Of a stretch of DNA of 64,000 nucleotides, positions 37,614 through 46,671 are shown one piece after another. Below the pieces are notes generated by a model. That model ran no database searches. It was not told the origin of the DNA and saw nothing but the letters and a program-made list of their open reading frames with translations. Origin of the DNA: Spirochaetota bacterium (GTDB lineage Bacteria; Spirochaetota; GWB1-36-13; JAKPDD01); the NCBI GenBank assembly GCA_029552945.1, contig JAKPDD010000043.1:88562-152561 (forward strand), in the 5' to 3' direction. Position 1 is the stretch's first letter. Every line of letters starts with the position of its first letter. The translations under genes were made by a program, and so were the position numbers.

Positions 37614-39502
37614 TGAAGAAAAAAATTTTACTAATAGAATTTTTAATTTTAATTGGTGTAACATTATTTTCAATTGAAATAAGAGAGTTTAAACCAAAGA
37701 CTTTTAATCTAAAAATAGACTCAAAAGAGGAATTGATTTTTAAAAACGAACTACCTCTACTTGATAGTGCTTTAGTTATATCTGGAGTTCCTATAGGACT
37801 TTTGCCAGACTATAAGGCAAAATTAGAGTCTATTTTTAATTCAATAATAAAAGAGACTGAAGGACTTGAAAGCTACAAGAAATTAGATAAAGTTTTACAG
37901 TTGCTTCATGAAAAACTCTTTAAAAATTACAAAGAGAATGTTACAAGTTTAAAGGAGACAGTTGATAAAGGTCTTTTTAATTGTGTAAGTTCAAGCTTTA
38001 TATATAACCTTGTTGCAGAAAAACTTGGGTTCCAAACAAGGGGAATACTCTTAAAAGACCACATATTTACTCAAATAAATATAAATAATGAATGGATTGA
38101 TGTTGAGACAACTGTAAAATTTGGATTTGACCCTGGTAAAAGGAAAGAAACTCAGGATGAGTTCACAAAACTTACAAGATTTGTTTATGTGCCACCATCC
38201 AAAAGAAGCGGTAAAGAAGAGATTGTAACGAATTGGGAGTATCTTTCCGTTTTATATGCTAATATTGGGGTTGAGTTTCTCAATAGGAGAGAGTTTGATA
38301 ATGCTCTATCATATTTTTTTAAAGCTGTTTTAATAAGAGATAATCTTAATGAGGCTGTCCATAATCTTAAGGCTGGATATATAACATATTCTATTTATAG
38401 GGCCGAAATAAAAGACTTTGAAAAGGCCGAAAATATTTTAAAAGAAATACTTATAATATATCCTGATTTTAAAATTGCTAAGGATAATCTTAAGTCTATA
38501 TATATTAATTGGGCTAATTATCTTTTTGATATTAAAAAATATGATGAGGGAATTGAGATAGTTGAGAAAAATAAAGATTATTTAACTTCTGAAGAGATAA
38601 AAAACTTTTATCTTGTATGGGCTCAAAACTTATATTTGGCAAAAAAATATTCTGAGGCTATAGGTGTTGTAAAAAAGTACTATAACAAGTATTCGGATAG
38701 TTCAGTATTGAAGTATATAAATGATCTTAAAGTTAATTATGTTGAAGAACTTATAAAAAAAGGAGAAGATCCAACACCTGTTGTAGAGTCTATTGAAATT
38801 AATAGTGTTGATGAACTTGAGATAAGGTGTTATCTTTTTAACAAGGCAAAGAAGTCTAATTTATGTTTTAATGATATTAAGTCTTTTTTAAAAAAGGATT
38901 TTAATAATTCTGTTATAAAAATATTTACAAACGCATCATATAATTCTATTGACTCTGGTAAAATTGATTATGTTATTGATTTTATAAAATATCTTAATAC
39001 AAATCATAAAAGTAGATCTGAATTAAAAGAATATTATGAAAAGGTTATAGAATATTTAGGATTCTATTATTTTAAAAATGATCCTGAAAATGGTATTAAT
39101 GTTTTAAAAAATCTTGGTAAAAATATACCTGAAGTTTTAACTTATGTCATAAATTCTGCTTCAAAAATTCTTTATCAATCTAAATTATATCCTCTTTTGA
39201 ATAAAAAAGAATATGATAAGGCTTATATATTGATTAAAAATAACTATCCAGAATTGCCATCAGATTTTTTGAAAGATATTTACAAAAAACTTATAAGCGT
39301 TTATGCATCAGAACTTTATAAGTCTAAAAAATATGAAGAGTCTTATGAAGTTCTTCTTAATGGTATAAAAATATTTCCTGGTGATTCTTATATAAAGAAA
39401 AATTATAAAACTGTTGCTGAGACAATGCTTCAATTATATAAAAATGATAATATTAAGAGAAAAAATATAGAGGATGATATTAAAAAATATTATAAAGAAT
39501 AA
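37613..39502 (+). CDS. exported transglutaminase-like / TPR protein
   Basis: A signal peptide (MKKKILLIEFLILIGVTLF) leads a 629-residue protein. A transglutaminase-like domain (about residues 60-190) shows the triad pattern NCVSSSF, KDHIF and IDVETT, with the Cys kept, unlike the protein at 23.5 kb. From about residue 205 onward there are TPR-like helix pairs (EFDNALSYFFKAV, KYSEAIGVVKKYY, KKYEESYEVL). It is probably periplasmic. Its ATG overlaps the phaC stop by one base, so it is in the same transcript as the polymer genes. A functional link is unproven. Confidence 0.8.
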   Translation: MKKKILLIEFLILIGVTLFSIEIREFKPKTFNLKIDSKEELIFKNELPLLDSALVISGVPIGLLPDYKAKLESIFNSIIKETEGLESYKKLDKVLQLLHEKLFKNYKENVTSLKETVDKGLFNCVSSSFIYNLVAEKLGFQTRGILLKDHIFTQININNEWIDVETTVKFGFDPGKRKETQDEFTKLTRFVYVPPSKRSGKEEIVTNWEYLSVLYANIGVEFLNRREFDNALSYFFKAVLIRDNLNEAVHNLKAGYITYSIYRAEIKDFEKAENILKEILIIYPDFKIAKDNLKSIYINWANYLFDIKKYDEGIEIVEKNKDYLTSEEIKNFYLVWAQNLYLAKKYSEAIGVVKKYYNKYSDSSVLKYINDLKVNYVEELIKKGEDPTPVVESIEINSVDELEIRCYLFNKAKKSNLCFNDIKSFLKKDFNNSVIKIFTNASYNSIDSGKIDYVIDFIKYLNTNHKSRSELKEYYEKVIEYLGFYYFKNDPENGINVLKNLGKNIPEVLTYVINSASKILYQSKLYPLLNKKEYDKAYILIKNNYPELPSDFLKDIYKKLISVYASELYKSKKYEESYEVLLNGIKIFPGDSYIKKNYKTVAETMLQLYKNDNIKRKNIEDDIKKYYKE

Positions 39503-39529
39503 TTTTTTTGTTTAATATAGGGTTAAAAA

Positions 39530-40273
39530 ATGAGAAAATATTTTCTTTTACTTTTAATTGCTATTTCTTTATTTATAAATAGAATCACTTATTCTTTTAC
39601 ATGGGCTGAAATTGAGGGTGGTATTGTCTATACCGGGTATAATGATGTTAGGATACCATCTGATAGTGGTACTATGTTTTCTCTTAAAGATGATATAAAA
39701 TCAGATAACACTTTATTTTATAGGATTAGATTGGGTTATAATTTTGGAGCTAGTGAGTTTATTTTATTATTTGCACCTCTTAAGGTAGAAGGGGATGGAA
39801 TAATAAATAAAAATATTTATTTTAATGGTAAAACTTTTTATTCATTTTCTTACTTGAAGTCTTTATTTAAGTTTAATTCATACAGATTTACATACAGATA
39901 TGAGATCTATTCTGATAGTTCTATAATTTTAAAATTAGGTTTAACAGCTAAAATAAGAGATGCTAAGATAAGACTTGAGGATAATACAGGAAATTCAGCA
40001 GAAAGATCAAATCTTGGTTTTGTTCCTTTAGTAAATCTCTTTTTTCAATTTTTTTTATTTAATAATTCTGGGGTAATTCTTGAGGGTGATGCTCTTGTAG
40101 CACCTCAAGGAAGAGCTGAAGACTTTTTTGTTGGTTTATTTTATAATATAAGTAAAGACTTTTCTTTTAAATTGGGATACAGGATGCTTGAAGGTGGCTC
40201 AGACGGTGGGGGTAATGTTTATACATTCAGTATGTTTAATTATTTAAGTTTATGTTTTACTTATAATTTTTAA
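39530..40273 (+). CDS. predicted outer-membrane protein
   Basis: This 247-residue protein has a signal peptide (MRKYFLLLLIAISLFINRIT) and many amphipathic strands (FRFTYRYEIYSDSS replaced here by SYRFTYRYEIYSDSS, FSFKLGYRMLEGG), and ends in FTYNF. This is typical of beta-barrels of about ten or more strands. It lies 27 bases after the TPR/transglutaminase gene, so it may be the last gene of that unit. No specific family is recognised. Confidence 0.7.
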   Translation: MRKYFLLLLIAISLFINRITYSFTWAEIEGGIVYTGYNDVRIPSDSGTMFSLKDDIKSDNTLFYRIRLGYNFGASEFILLFAPLKVEGDGIINKNIYFNGKTFYSFSYLKSLFKFNSYRFTYRYEIYSDSSIILKLGLTAKIRDAKIRLEDNTGNSAERSNLGFVPLVNLFFQFFLFNNSGVILEGDALVAPQGRAEDFFVGLFYNISKDFSFKLGYRMLEGGSDGGGNVYTFSMFNYLSLCFTYNF

Positions 40274-40430
40274 ATATTAGTTATTCATCTTTAAGTGGAT
40301 AAAAAATTTTTATTTTAAATTTTGTATTTTCTGTTCTTTATTTAAAATTGTATTTAACTTTATAATAATTTTATACAACTAGAAGTCAGGTTATTAAATT
40401 TATTCTTAATAAAAACTTGTGGGGGATCTT

Positions 40431-41441
40431 ATGGCAAAAATAAAAATATTAGGTGTAGGTATGTATGCTCCAGGTGAGCCAATAGATAATATAGAACTGA
40501 AAAAAATAGCAGGTATAGAGTTTGATGATAAAAAAACTGAGGAAAAATTAGGGATAAAAAAAAGACACATAGCAAAATTAAGGGGGATTGACGAGACCAC
40601 AGCAGACTTTGCAACAAAAGCTGCTATTAATGCTATAAAAGATGCTGATATTGACCCTATGGAGGTAGGTCTTTTTATAGTTGGTACCGATACACCTGAG
40701 TTTATATCACCTGCAACAAGCCTTATTGTTCAGGGAAGGATTCAGGGTGGTGAAAAGAGTAGTATGTCTTTTGATTGTTCTGCGTCATGTGCAAGTTTTG
40801 CTGTAGGTTTTGATGCAGCATCGAGAATACTTATGAGTAATAAAAACATAAAATATGCTGTTGTTATTGGTGTTTATAACATGCCATCTTTTGTAAGGGA
40901 GAAGGATGTTTTTGGCCTTTCAATATTTGCTGATGGGGCTGGTGCTTTTGTTTTGGGTAGGGCTGCTGATAATGAACCTTCAACTTATATTGATGGTGAG
41001 TTTTTAACTGATGGTACTCAATGGAACTTTATTGGGGTTTATGCTGGTGGAACAAGAAAGCCAATAACCCATGATATACTTGATAAAGGAGAATACGGAC
41101 TCCAATTAATACAACCATTGCCTGGTGATAGGAACATAAAATTGTGGCCCCCTATTGCTCAGAGACTTGTGAATAAATCTGGATTTGATATAAAAGAGAT
41201 AGATCATTTTATATTTACTCAAATAAATAAATCAGTAATTGTAGAGGTTATGAATGTTCTTGGAGTAGATATTTCAAAAACAACATTTGTAATGGATAGA
41301 TATGGATATACAGGTTCTGGCTGTGTTCCGATGGCTTTTTATCATGCTGTTAAAGAGGGAAAGGTAAAAAGAGGAGATAAGGTTGTTTTTGTTGCATCAG
41401 GAGCAGGACTTGAAGTAGGATCGAATCTTTTTATCTATTAA
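40431..41441 (+). CDS. KAS III-like thiolase-fold protein with altered triad
   Basis: This 336-residue protein has the FabH/KAS III fold with Cys120 in DCSASCASFAVG, and GAGAFVLG, RYGYTGSGCVP and VASGAGLEVG landmarks. The catalytic His of HQAN is replaced (FTQINKS, so Thr), and the Asn of RYGNT is replaced by Tyr (RYGYT). Normal condensation is therefore doubtful. It could be an acyltransferase or thioesterase-like enzyme on an acyl-Cys. A GTG upstream is part of the GGGGGA ribosome-binding site; ATG 40431 (MAKIKILGVG) is preferred. It stands between the PHA region and the MCP, with a strong terminator after it. Confidence 0.85.
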   Translation: MAKIKILGVGMYAPGEPIDNIELKKIAGIEFDDKKTEEKLGIKKRHIAKLRGIDETTADFATKAAINAIKDADIDPMEVGLFIVGTDTPEFISPATSLIVQGRIQGGEKSSMSFDCSASCASFAVGFDAASRILMSNKNIKYAVVIGVYNMPSFVREKDVFGLSIFADGAGAFVLGRAADNEPSTYIDGEFLTDGTQWNFIGVYAGGTRKPITHDILDKGEYGLQLIQPLPGDRNIKLWPPIAQRLVNKSGFDIKEIDHFIFTQINKSVIVEVMNVLGVDISKTTFVMDRYGYTGSGCVPMAFYHAVKEGKVKRGDKVVFVASGAGLEVGSNLFIY

Positions 41442-41452
41442 AAAAGTAAAGT

Positions 41453-41488
41453 AGAAAAGGAGATAACCTCCTTTTCTTATAATTTTTT
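41453..41488. terminator. strong Rho-independent terminator
   Basis: AGAAAAGGAG (41453-41462) pairs perfectly with CTCCTTTTCT (41468-41477), and a T run follows. It sits between the convergent KAS III-like and MCP genes. Confidence 0.85.
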
Positions 41489-41509
41489 TATTATTTATTT
41501 TTGAACAAT

Positions 41510-43264
41510 CTATTTATTACTTGCCACATAACCTGCTCTAAAACAACCCCAGTGTTTTCCAAATATATATATTGGTACTGAAATATCAGCGTTTTGTATT
41601 CCTGTATCTCTCATATATACCTGAAATAAAACCTCATCTGTGTTTTTTGCTGCTTTTAAACTCACAGGGTCATTGTATATTCTTTTATGTCTTGATACTG
41701 CAAGATCTTTCTGGTAATCACCAGTTTCTGGCTGACTTAGACTTTTTAAGTGAGTAGGTGTATAACCATTAGTGTCGGTTATAGCACATGCTAAAAATTG
41801 CTTTTTATATTTTATTGCTTCTCTTGTTAATATCTCTTTTGTCTCTTCCAGTATTTCCTGAAGTTCGTTTTCTATTATAGTATCATATTTAGTATGGTAT
41901 TTTTGAGGATTTGTATTTGGTATTATTATGTAGTTATTATCGAATATATCTTCTTTTTTTAATATTCCTTTATTAACCTTTGATTCAAATAATTGTATTA
42001 TTTTACTTCTTTGTTTTTCTAGTGTATTTCTTACCAGGCTCTGGTAATTATCAAGTTCAAAGTTGTTAACATTTTTAACTATTTTTTCACCAGCATGTGT
42101 GATATCTTCGGCTGCTTTTGATAAAAATTCAAAGTCCTGCTTAAATTCAGATATTGTCCTTTTTATGTCCTCTATTTTATTATTTACTTCAGTAATATCA
42201 GATACTTCTTTTGAGGCAATATTGTGTATTGCCTCAGTTGATTCTATTGAGTTCATTATATATGTTGAAAGTGTATCAAAGTATTTTTTAAATATTTTTG
42301 TATTTTCTGTTACATTTGTAATTATTGTATTACTCTCTTCAAAAAGCTTCAAACTTTGAGACATTTTTTCATTTAGTTCTTTTATATTCTTATGTATCCT
42401 CTGGCTTGCTTCTGCTGTTGTTGTTGAGAAAGACCTTATTTCTTGGGCAACAATTTTAAAGCCTTTTCCTGCCTCTCCTGCTCTTGCTGCCTCTATTGAT
42501 GCATTAATTGACAATACATTTGTTTTATTTGCCATTTCAGATATTGTAATAAGAACTTTACCTGTTTCTGTTATGAATTTTTTCAGATCATCAAGATATG
42601 CATTGAAGGATTTTATAAAAAGGTCAAGTCTATTCACATTATTTAATGTATCCTGCATTATATGATTTCCTTGAATATATATATCTTTTGCTTTATCAGT
42701 CATTTCAAAAGCAGCTTTACTATTCTCTACTATCTCTTTAAATGATAGAAGGAGTTTCTGAATTATCTGAATTACATTGAGAGCATATTCTATCTGTTTT
42801 TCAGACTTATCTTTTGCTCTATTACTATAAAAGGTTATTTGTGCAGAGTATATTGATAGACTTTCAGTATTGTTTACTATCCATGATATTATTTCCTGCA
42901 GTGAGTCCAATATAAAATTAATATAATCTTCAATTGAAATTAGAAGCTCGTTTTTTTCATCTTTTTCTATTCTTTCTTTAAGATTAAACCTATTTTGTTT
43001 TATTATACTTTTTATAAAGTTTGTAATTCTATCTTCTTTTTCTTTTAGTTTATTTTTGTCTATTAAATTAGTTTCAAATATTCCACTATTTTTATTTATG
43101 TTTTTATCTTCAATCACTTTATCTTTTGATATAGAATAAAATATAAATAATCCTATTATTAATAGATAGGATATTATGTAAAAGATAACTGAGTTTAATA
43201 AAGTTGATAGGATTGCAATTATTATAATTATAGAAAAAATAATATACCTATTATTAAAAATCAT
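41510..43264 (-). CDS. methyl-accepting chemotaxis protein with C-terminal sensor
   Basis: This 584-residue protein has two membrane helices at the N terminus (about 8-45) with little periplasmic loop. A cytoplasmic helical region and the signalling hairpin (SINASIEAARAGEAGKGF, about 255-275) follow. A C-terminal module (about 420-584) contains TDTNGYTPTH and the ending RHWGCFRAGYV. This C-terminal Cache-like extension behind the signalling domain is known in a subset of MCPs and would be cytoplasmic. It therefore probably senses an internal or membrane-permeating signal. It matches cheW at 29 kb as a partner class. Confidence 0.9.
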   Translation of the reverse strand: MIFNNRYIIFSIIIIIAILSTLLNSVIFYIISYLLIIGLFIFYSISKDKVIEDKNINKNSGIFETNLIDKNKLKEKEDRITNFIKSIIKQNRFNLKERIEKDEKNELLISIEDYINFILDSLQEIISWIVNNTESLSIYSAQITFYSNRAKDKSEKQIEYALNVIQIIQKLLLSFKEIVENSKAAFEMTDKAKDIYIQGNHIMQDTLNNVNRLDLFIKSFNAYLDDLKKFITETGKVLITISEMANKTNVLSINASIEAARAGEAGKGFKIVAQEIRSFSTTTAEASQRIHKNIKELNEKMSQSLKLFEESNTIITNVTENTKIFKKYFDTLSTYIMNSIESTEAIHNIASKEVSDITEVNNKIEDIKRTISEFKQDFEFLSKAAEDITHAGEKIVKNVNNFELDNYQSLVRNTLEKQRSKIIQLFESKVNKGILKKEDIFDNNYIIIPNTNPQKYHTKYDTIIENELQEILEETKEILTREAIKYKKQFLACAITDTNGYTPTHLKSLSQPETGDYQKDLAVSRHKRIYNDPVSLKAAKNTDEVLFQVYMRDTGIQNADISVPIYIFGKHWGCFRAGYVASNK

Positions 43265-43447
43265 TTTGATATATCCATTTTTTTATTGTTTAAATTTAAG
43301 TAATTATAATAATCGGAATAAGTTGTAGAATATTACAAAGTTTATTTCTTTTTACTTCTCAAATCATATAAAAATTTTTTGAATACGGCCTAGTTTTAGT
43401 TAGAATTTTATATAATTAAATTATAAATTTAAGTAAAAAGGATAACA

Positions 43448-44221
43448 ATGAATAATGATAATTTTATAATAAATAATAAAGTTTTTAATTCAAGGCTCTT
43501 AATTGGAACTGGTAAGTTTTCAAGTCCTAATATAATGAGGGATGCAATAGAGGCAAGTGGTTCTCAGATAGTTACTGTTGCATTAAGAAGGGTTGATCTT
43601 GAACATCCTGAAGATAATCTTTTAAATTATATTGACCCTATTAAATATCAATTACTACCTAACACATCGGGTGCGAGAAACTCAATTGAAGCAGTAAGGC
43701 TTGCAAGACTTGGCAGAGCTGTTTCGGGTACAAACTGGATTAAATTAGAGGTTATTCCCGACTTTAAAAATCTTCTTCCCGATCCATTTGAAACTTTTGA
43801 GGCTGCGAAAATACTTGTAAAAGAGGGCTTTGTTGTTTTACCTTATATTCAGGCTGATCCTATACTTGCAAAGAAGCTTGAAGAGATAGGCTGTGCTACA
43901 GTTATGCCTTTAGGTTCACCAATAGGTTCAAATAAGGGGATAAAAACCAGGGAAATGATAGAGATAATAATAGAAGAATCTAATGTCCCAGTAATAGTTG
44001 ATGCAGGAATAGGGACAGCATCAGATGCTGCAATAGCTATGGAACTTGGGGCTGATGGTGTACTTGTTAATACTGCTATTGCAACCAGTAAAGACCCTGT
44101 TAAAATGGCTTTAGCTATGAGTCTTGCTGTAAGAGCTGGGCGTCTTGCATATCTTGCAGGTCGTCCACCATATAAAAAAGCTGAGGCTTCAAGCCCATTA
44201 TTAGGGTTTTTGGAGGAGTAA
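43448..44221 (+). CDS. thiG: thiazole synthase
   Basis: ThiG forms the thiazole phosphate of thiamin from deoxyxylulose phosphate, ThiS-thiocarboxylate and dehydroglycine. The 257 residues have [10 protein letters not shown], the Schiff-base lysine in [21 protein letters not shown] and [18 protein letters not shown]. ThiS follows after the memo gene. No thiH, thiO, thiF or thiE is in the window, and no TPP riboswitch is seen upstream. Confidence 0.95.
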   Translation: MNNDNFIINNKVFNSRLLIGTGKFSSPNIMRDAIEASGSQIVTVALRRVDLEHPEDNLLNYIDPIKYQLLPNTSGARNSIEAVRLARLGRAVSGTNWIKLEVIPDFKNLLPDPFETFEAAKILVKEGFVVLPYIQADPILAKKLEEIGCATVMPLGSPIGSNKGIKTREMIEIIIEESNVPVIVDAGIGTASDAAIAMELGADGVLVNTAIATSKDPVKMALAMSLAVRAGRLAYLAGRPPYKKAEASSPLLGFLEE

Positions 44222-45043
44222 ATGTATAAAATGAGGCTTACTTCTGGGTGGTATCCTAAAGAAAAGAGAAAGTGTGAAGAAGAGATAAAAGAATTTTCTT
44301 CTTATTATCAGAATGTCCAGGGATATAAAAGGGGTGGGCTTGTTCCTCATGCAGGTTGGTTTTTCTGCGGGAAACTCATATGCGGTGTTATACAGATTTT
44401 AAAAAACAATAATCCGGATCCTGATCTAATATGTGTTATAGGTGGGCATCTTACCTCAAACTCACCTGTCTTATATTTAGGATATAGTGAAGCTGAGACA
44501 CCACTTGGTAACATAAAAATAGACAAAGTTGCAACTGAATGGATAACAGAGAGGCTTGAATTTAAGTGCCTTGAACCAAATAATGGTGATAATACTGTTG
44601 AAATAGTTCTACCTTTTGTTAAGTATTTTTTTCCAGATGTACCAATTATTGGTTTTAGAGCTCCTTCTTCTAAACTCTCTATTAAGCTTGGAAATATTAT
44701 AAGAGATTATGCTGATAAAAATAACCTTAATCTTATAACCATAGGGGCAGCAGATCTTACACATTATGGTCCTAACTATGATTTTATGCCTGCTGGTTTT
44801 GGAAAAAGTGGGATTGAATGGGCCAGAAATAATGATAAAAAACTTATTGACAGAATATTATCTCTTGATGCAGAGTCTGTTCTTTCTCTTGCAAATAGTG
44901 AGTATTCATCATGTAGTCCTGGCCCTATAGCATCTCTAATTGAGTTTTCAAAAGAGAGTAAGCCTTTTTTACTTGACTACTATACAAGTTATGATATATA
45001 TCCATCAGATAGTTTTGTTGGTTATGTAGGGATTCTATTTTAA
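44222..45043 (+). CDS. AmmeMemoRadiSam system protein B (Memo family)
   Basis: This 273-residue Memo-fold protein has an N-terminal VPHAGWFFCG metal-type motif, GGHLTSNSPVL and ADLTHYGPNYDFMP. Memo is related to extradiol-type dioxygenases. In bacteria it usually appears with AMMECR1 and a radical SAM gene as a three-part system, and here only the B component is present. It sits between thiG and thiS, starting directly after the thiG stop with GGAGGAG as Shine-Dalgarno. A cofactor-related role is suggested by the neighbours but is not established. Confidence 0.85.
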   Translation: MYKMRLTSGWYPKEKRKCEEEIKEFSSYYQNVQGYKRGGLVPHAGWFFCGKLICGVIQILKNNNPDPDLICVIGGHLTSNSPVLYLGYSEAETPLGNIKIDKVATEWITERLEFKCLEPNNGDNTVEIVLPFVKYFFPDVPIIGFRAPSSKLSIKLGNIIRDYADKNNLNLITIGAADLTHYGPNYDFMPAGFGKSGIEWARNNDKKLIDRILSLDAESVLSLANSEYSSCSPGPIASLIEFSKESKPFLLDYYTSYDIYPSDSFVGYVGILF

Positions 45044-45059
45044 ATTAAAAGGGGCATTA

Positions 45060-45251
45060 ATGAATATTATTGTTAATGGGAAGAGATTTGAATTTGAAAA
45101 AGAGATAAATTTATCAGATTTGTTAATTTTTTTAAATATAGATGAAAAAAAGTGTGTAATTGAGTTAAACAAAGAGATAATAAAAGATTATAATATAAAA
45201 CTTTCTAATGGTGATAAAATAGAGATCATCAGAATGGTAGGTGGGGGATGA
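45060..45251 (+). CDS. thiS: sulfur carrier protein ThiS
   Basis: This 63-residue ubiquitin-like protein ends in the required Gly-Gly (RMVGGG) that is thiocarboxylated for ThiG. NGKRFEFEKEINLSDLL is the usual N-terminal start. It overlaps birA by four bases (ATGA). Normal length is about 65. Confidence 0.9.
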   Translation: MNIIVNGKRFEFEKEINLSDLLIFLNIDEKKCVIELNKEIIKDYNIKLSNGDKIEIIRMVGGG

Positions 45252-45955
45252 GGACAATATTTATTGATAGTGTTGATTCTACTAACGATTATCTTAAAAG
45301 AATTGTAGAAAAATATACTTATATATCTGATCTTTTAAGTGTTGTAGCCTATGAGCAAAAAAGTGGAAGGGGAAGGTTTGATAGAAAATGGATATCATCA
45401 ATAGATTCTTTAACATTTTCTATTTTATTATCTTCTCTTGAAAATATGTATCAAGTTTCACTTGTTACGGCTAATTCACTTGTTATTACCTTAAAAAATT
45501 ATGGGCTTAACAATGTTTATATAAAATGGCCTAATGATGTTTATTTGAATGATAAAAAGGTTTCAGGAATATTATTAGAAAATATTGGAAAATATGTTAT
45601 TGTTGGAATAGGAATTAACGTTAATCAGTTGTCTTTTCCTGACGAGATTAAAAACTCTATATCTATAAGGATTGCTAAGGGTGATGTTATTGATAAAGAT
45701 ATTTTTTATCATGACCTTGTGAAAAACTTTTTAAAGTGTTATAAAGAGTGGATAATAAACCCTGCTGCCGCTATGTCTAAAATTAAAGAAAATATTGGAT
45801 GGATTGGTAAAAAGGTTAAATTAGTTGGTATTGATAATAGTATAGAAGGTGTTATTGAGGGAATTGATATAAATGGTTTTTTATTACTAAAAAAAGATGA
45901 TGGGAATATTGCTAAGATAACTTCAGGAGAGATAAGTATTTGTTTGCAGGCATAG
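45248..45955 (+). CDS. birA: biotin-[acetyl-CoA-carboxylase] ligase
   Basis: This 235-residue monofunctional biotin ligase has no N-terminal helix-turn-helix, so it is not a repressor. Motifs are SVDSTNDYLKR, the biotinyl-AMP loop GRGRFDRKW, KWPNDVYLNDKKVSGILLE and a C-terminal SH3-like part (GKKVKLVGI). It attaches biotin to carboxylase carrier domains. It overlaps thiS at its start and coaX at its end, within a run of tightly coupled cofactor genes. Confidence 0.93.
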   Translation: MRTIFIDSVDSTNDYLKRIVEKYTYISDLLSVVAYEQKSGRGRFDRKWISSIDSLTFSILLSSLENMYQVSLVTANSLVITLKNYGLNNVYIKWPNDVYLNDKKVSGILLENIGKYVIVGIGINVNQLSFPDEIKNSISIRIAKGDVIDKDIFYHDLVKNFLKCYKEWIINPAAAMSKIKENIGWIGKKVKLVGIDNSIEGVIEGIDINGFLLLKKDDGNIAKITSGEISICLQA

Positions 45956-46671
45956 ATATAGGGAATACTACTGTGCGAATCTGTTTTTTTGATAATTTTG
46001 GTAACCTATTAGATAATTTTATTATTTATGAAATTAATAATATAGATTTCAAATACCTTATATCTGTTTTAGAAAATGTTAATTGTTCTGTTATTGTAAG
46101 TGTTGTTGACAGGATTGAAAATGAGTTTATTAAAATTTTTAAAAATTTTTCTATAGAATTTTATCAGATTAATAAAGATCAGATAGATTCAATAGACTTT
46201 TCATCGTATACTTCTTATTTGGGTTCTGATAGGGTTGCAACCTGTCTGGGCGGGCTTTATTATGATAAACTACCTTTTTGTATTATTGATATGGGTACTG
46301 CGACTACCTTTTCAGTTGTGGATAAGAATAAAAAGTATCAGGGTGGTTTTATTATTCCAGGTATTGGTACAATGTTAAGGTCACTAAATGAGTTTACAGC
46401 AAAATTACCACTTGTTAATATAAATGATGAGATAGAATTTAAACTTGGCCTTAATACTGAGGACAATATTAGAAACGGAATATATTTATTAAATTTTGAA
46501 GGGATTAAACATATTTTAAATAATATAAAAAAATCATATCCTGACATAACTTTTATAGGTACAGGTGGCTGGTCAAGAATTTTTAATAAAATTTTTGATA
46601 TTAATGATCCTTTACTTATTTTTAGAGGTATGAACTACTTTATAAGGAGAAAAGTACTAAATGTTATATAG
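45940..46671 (+). CDS. coaX: type III pantothenate kinase
   Basis: CoaX phosphorylates pantothenate, the first step to coenzyme A. The 243 residues have the ATP-binding GIDIGNTTVRI, GSDRVATCLGG with the catalytic Asp, IDMGTATTFSVVD and FIIPGI. The start is TTG at 45940, 16 bases inside birA and nine bases after GGAGA. The conserved GIDIGNT begins only four residues in, so no later start fits. The birA-coaX pairing is common in other bacteria. Confidence 0.93.
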   Translation: MFAGIDIGNTTVRICFFDNFGNLLDNFIIYEINNIDFKYLISVLENVNCSVIVSVVDRIENEFIKIFKNFSIEFYQINKDQIDSIDFSSYTSYLGSDRVATCLGGLYYDKLPFCIIDMGTATTFSVVDKNKKYQGGFIIPGIGTMLRSLNEFTAKLPLVNINDEIEFKLGLNTEDNIRNGIYLLNFEGIKHILNNIKKSYPDITFIGTGGWSRIFNKIFDINDPLLIFRGMNYFIRRKVLNVI

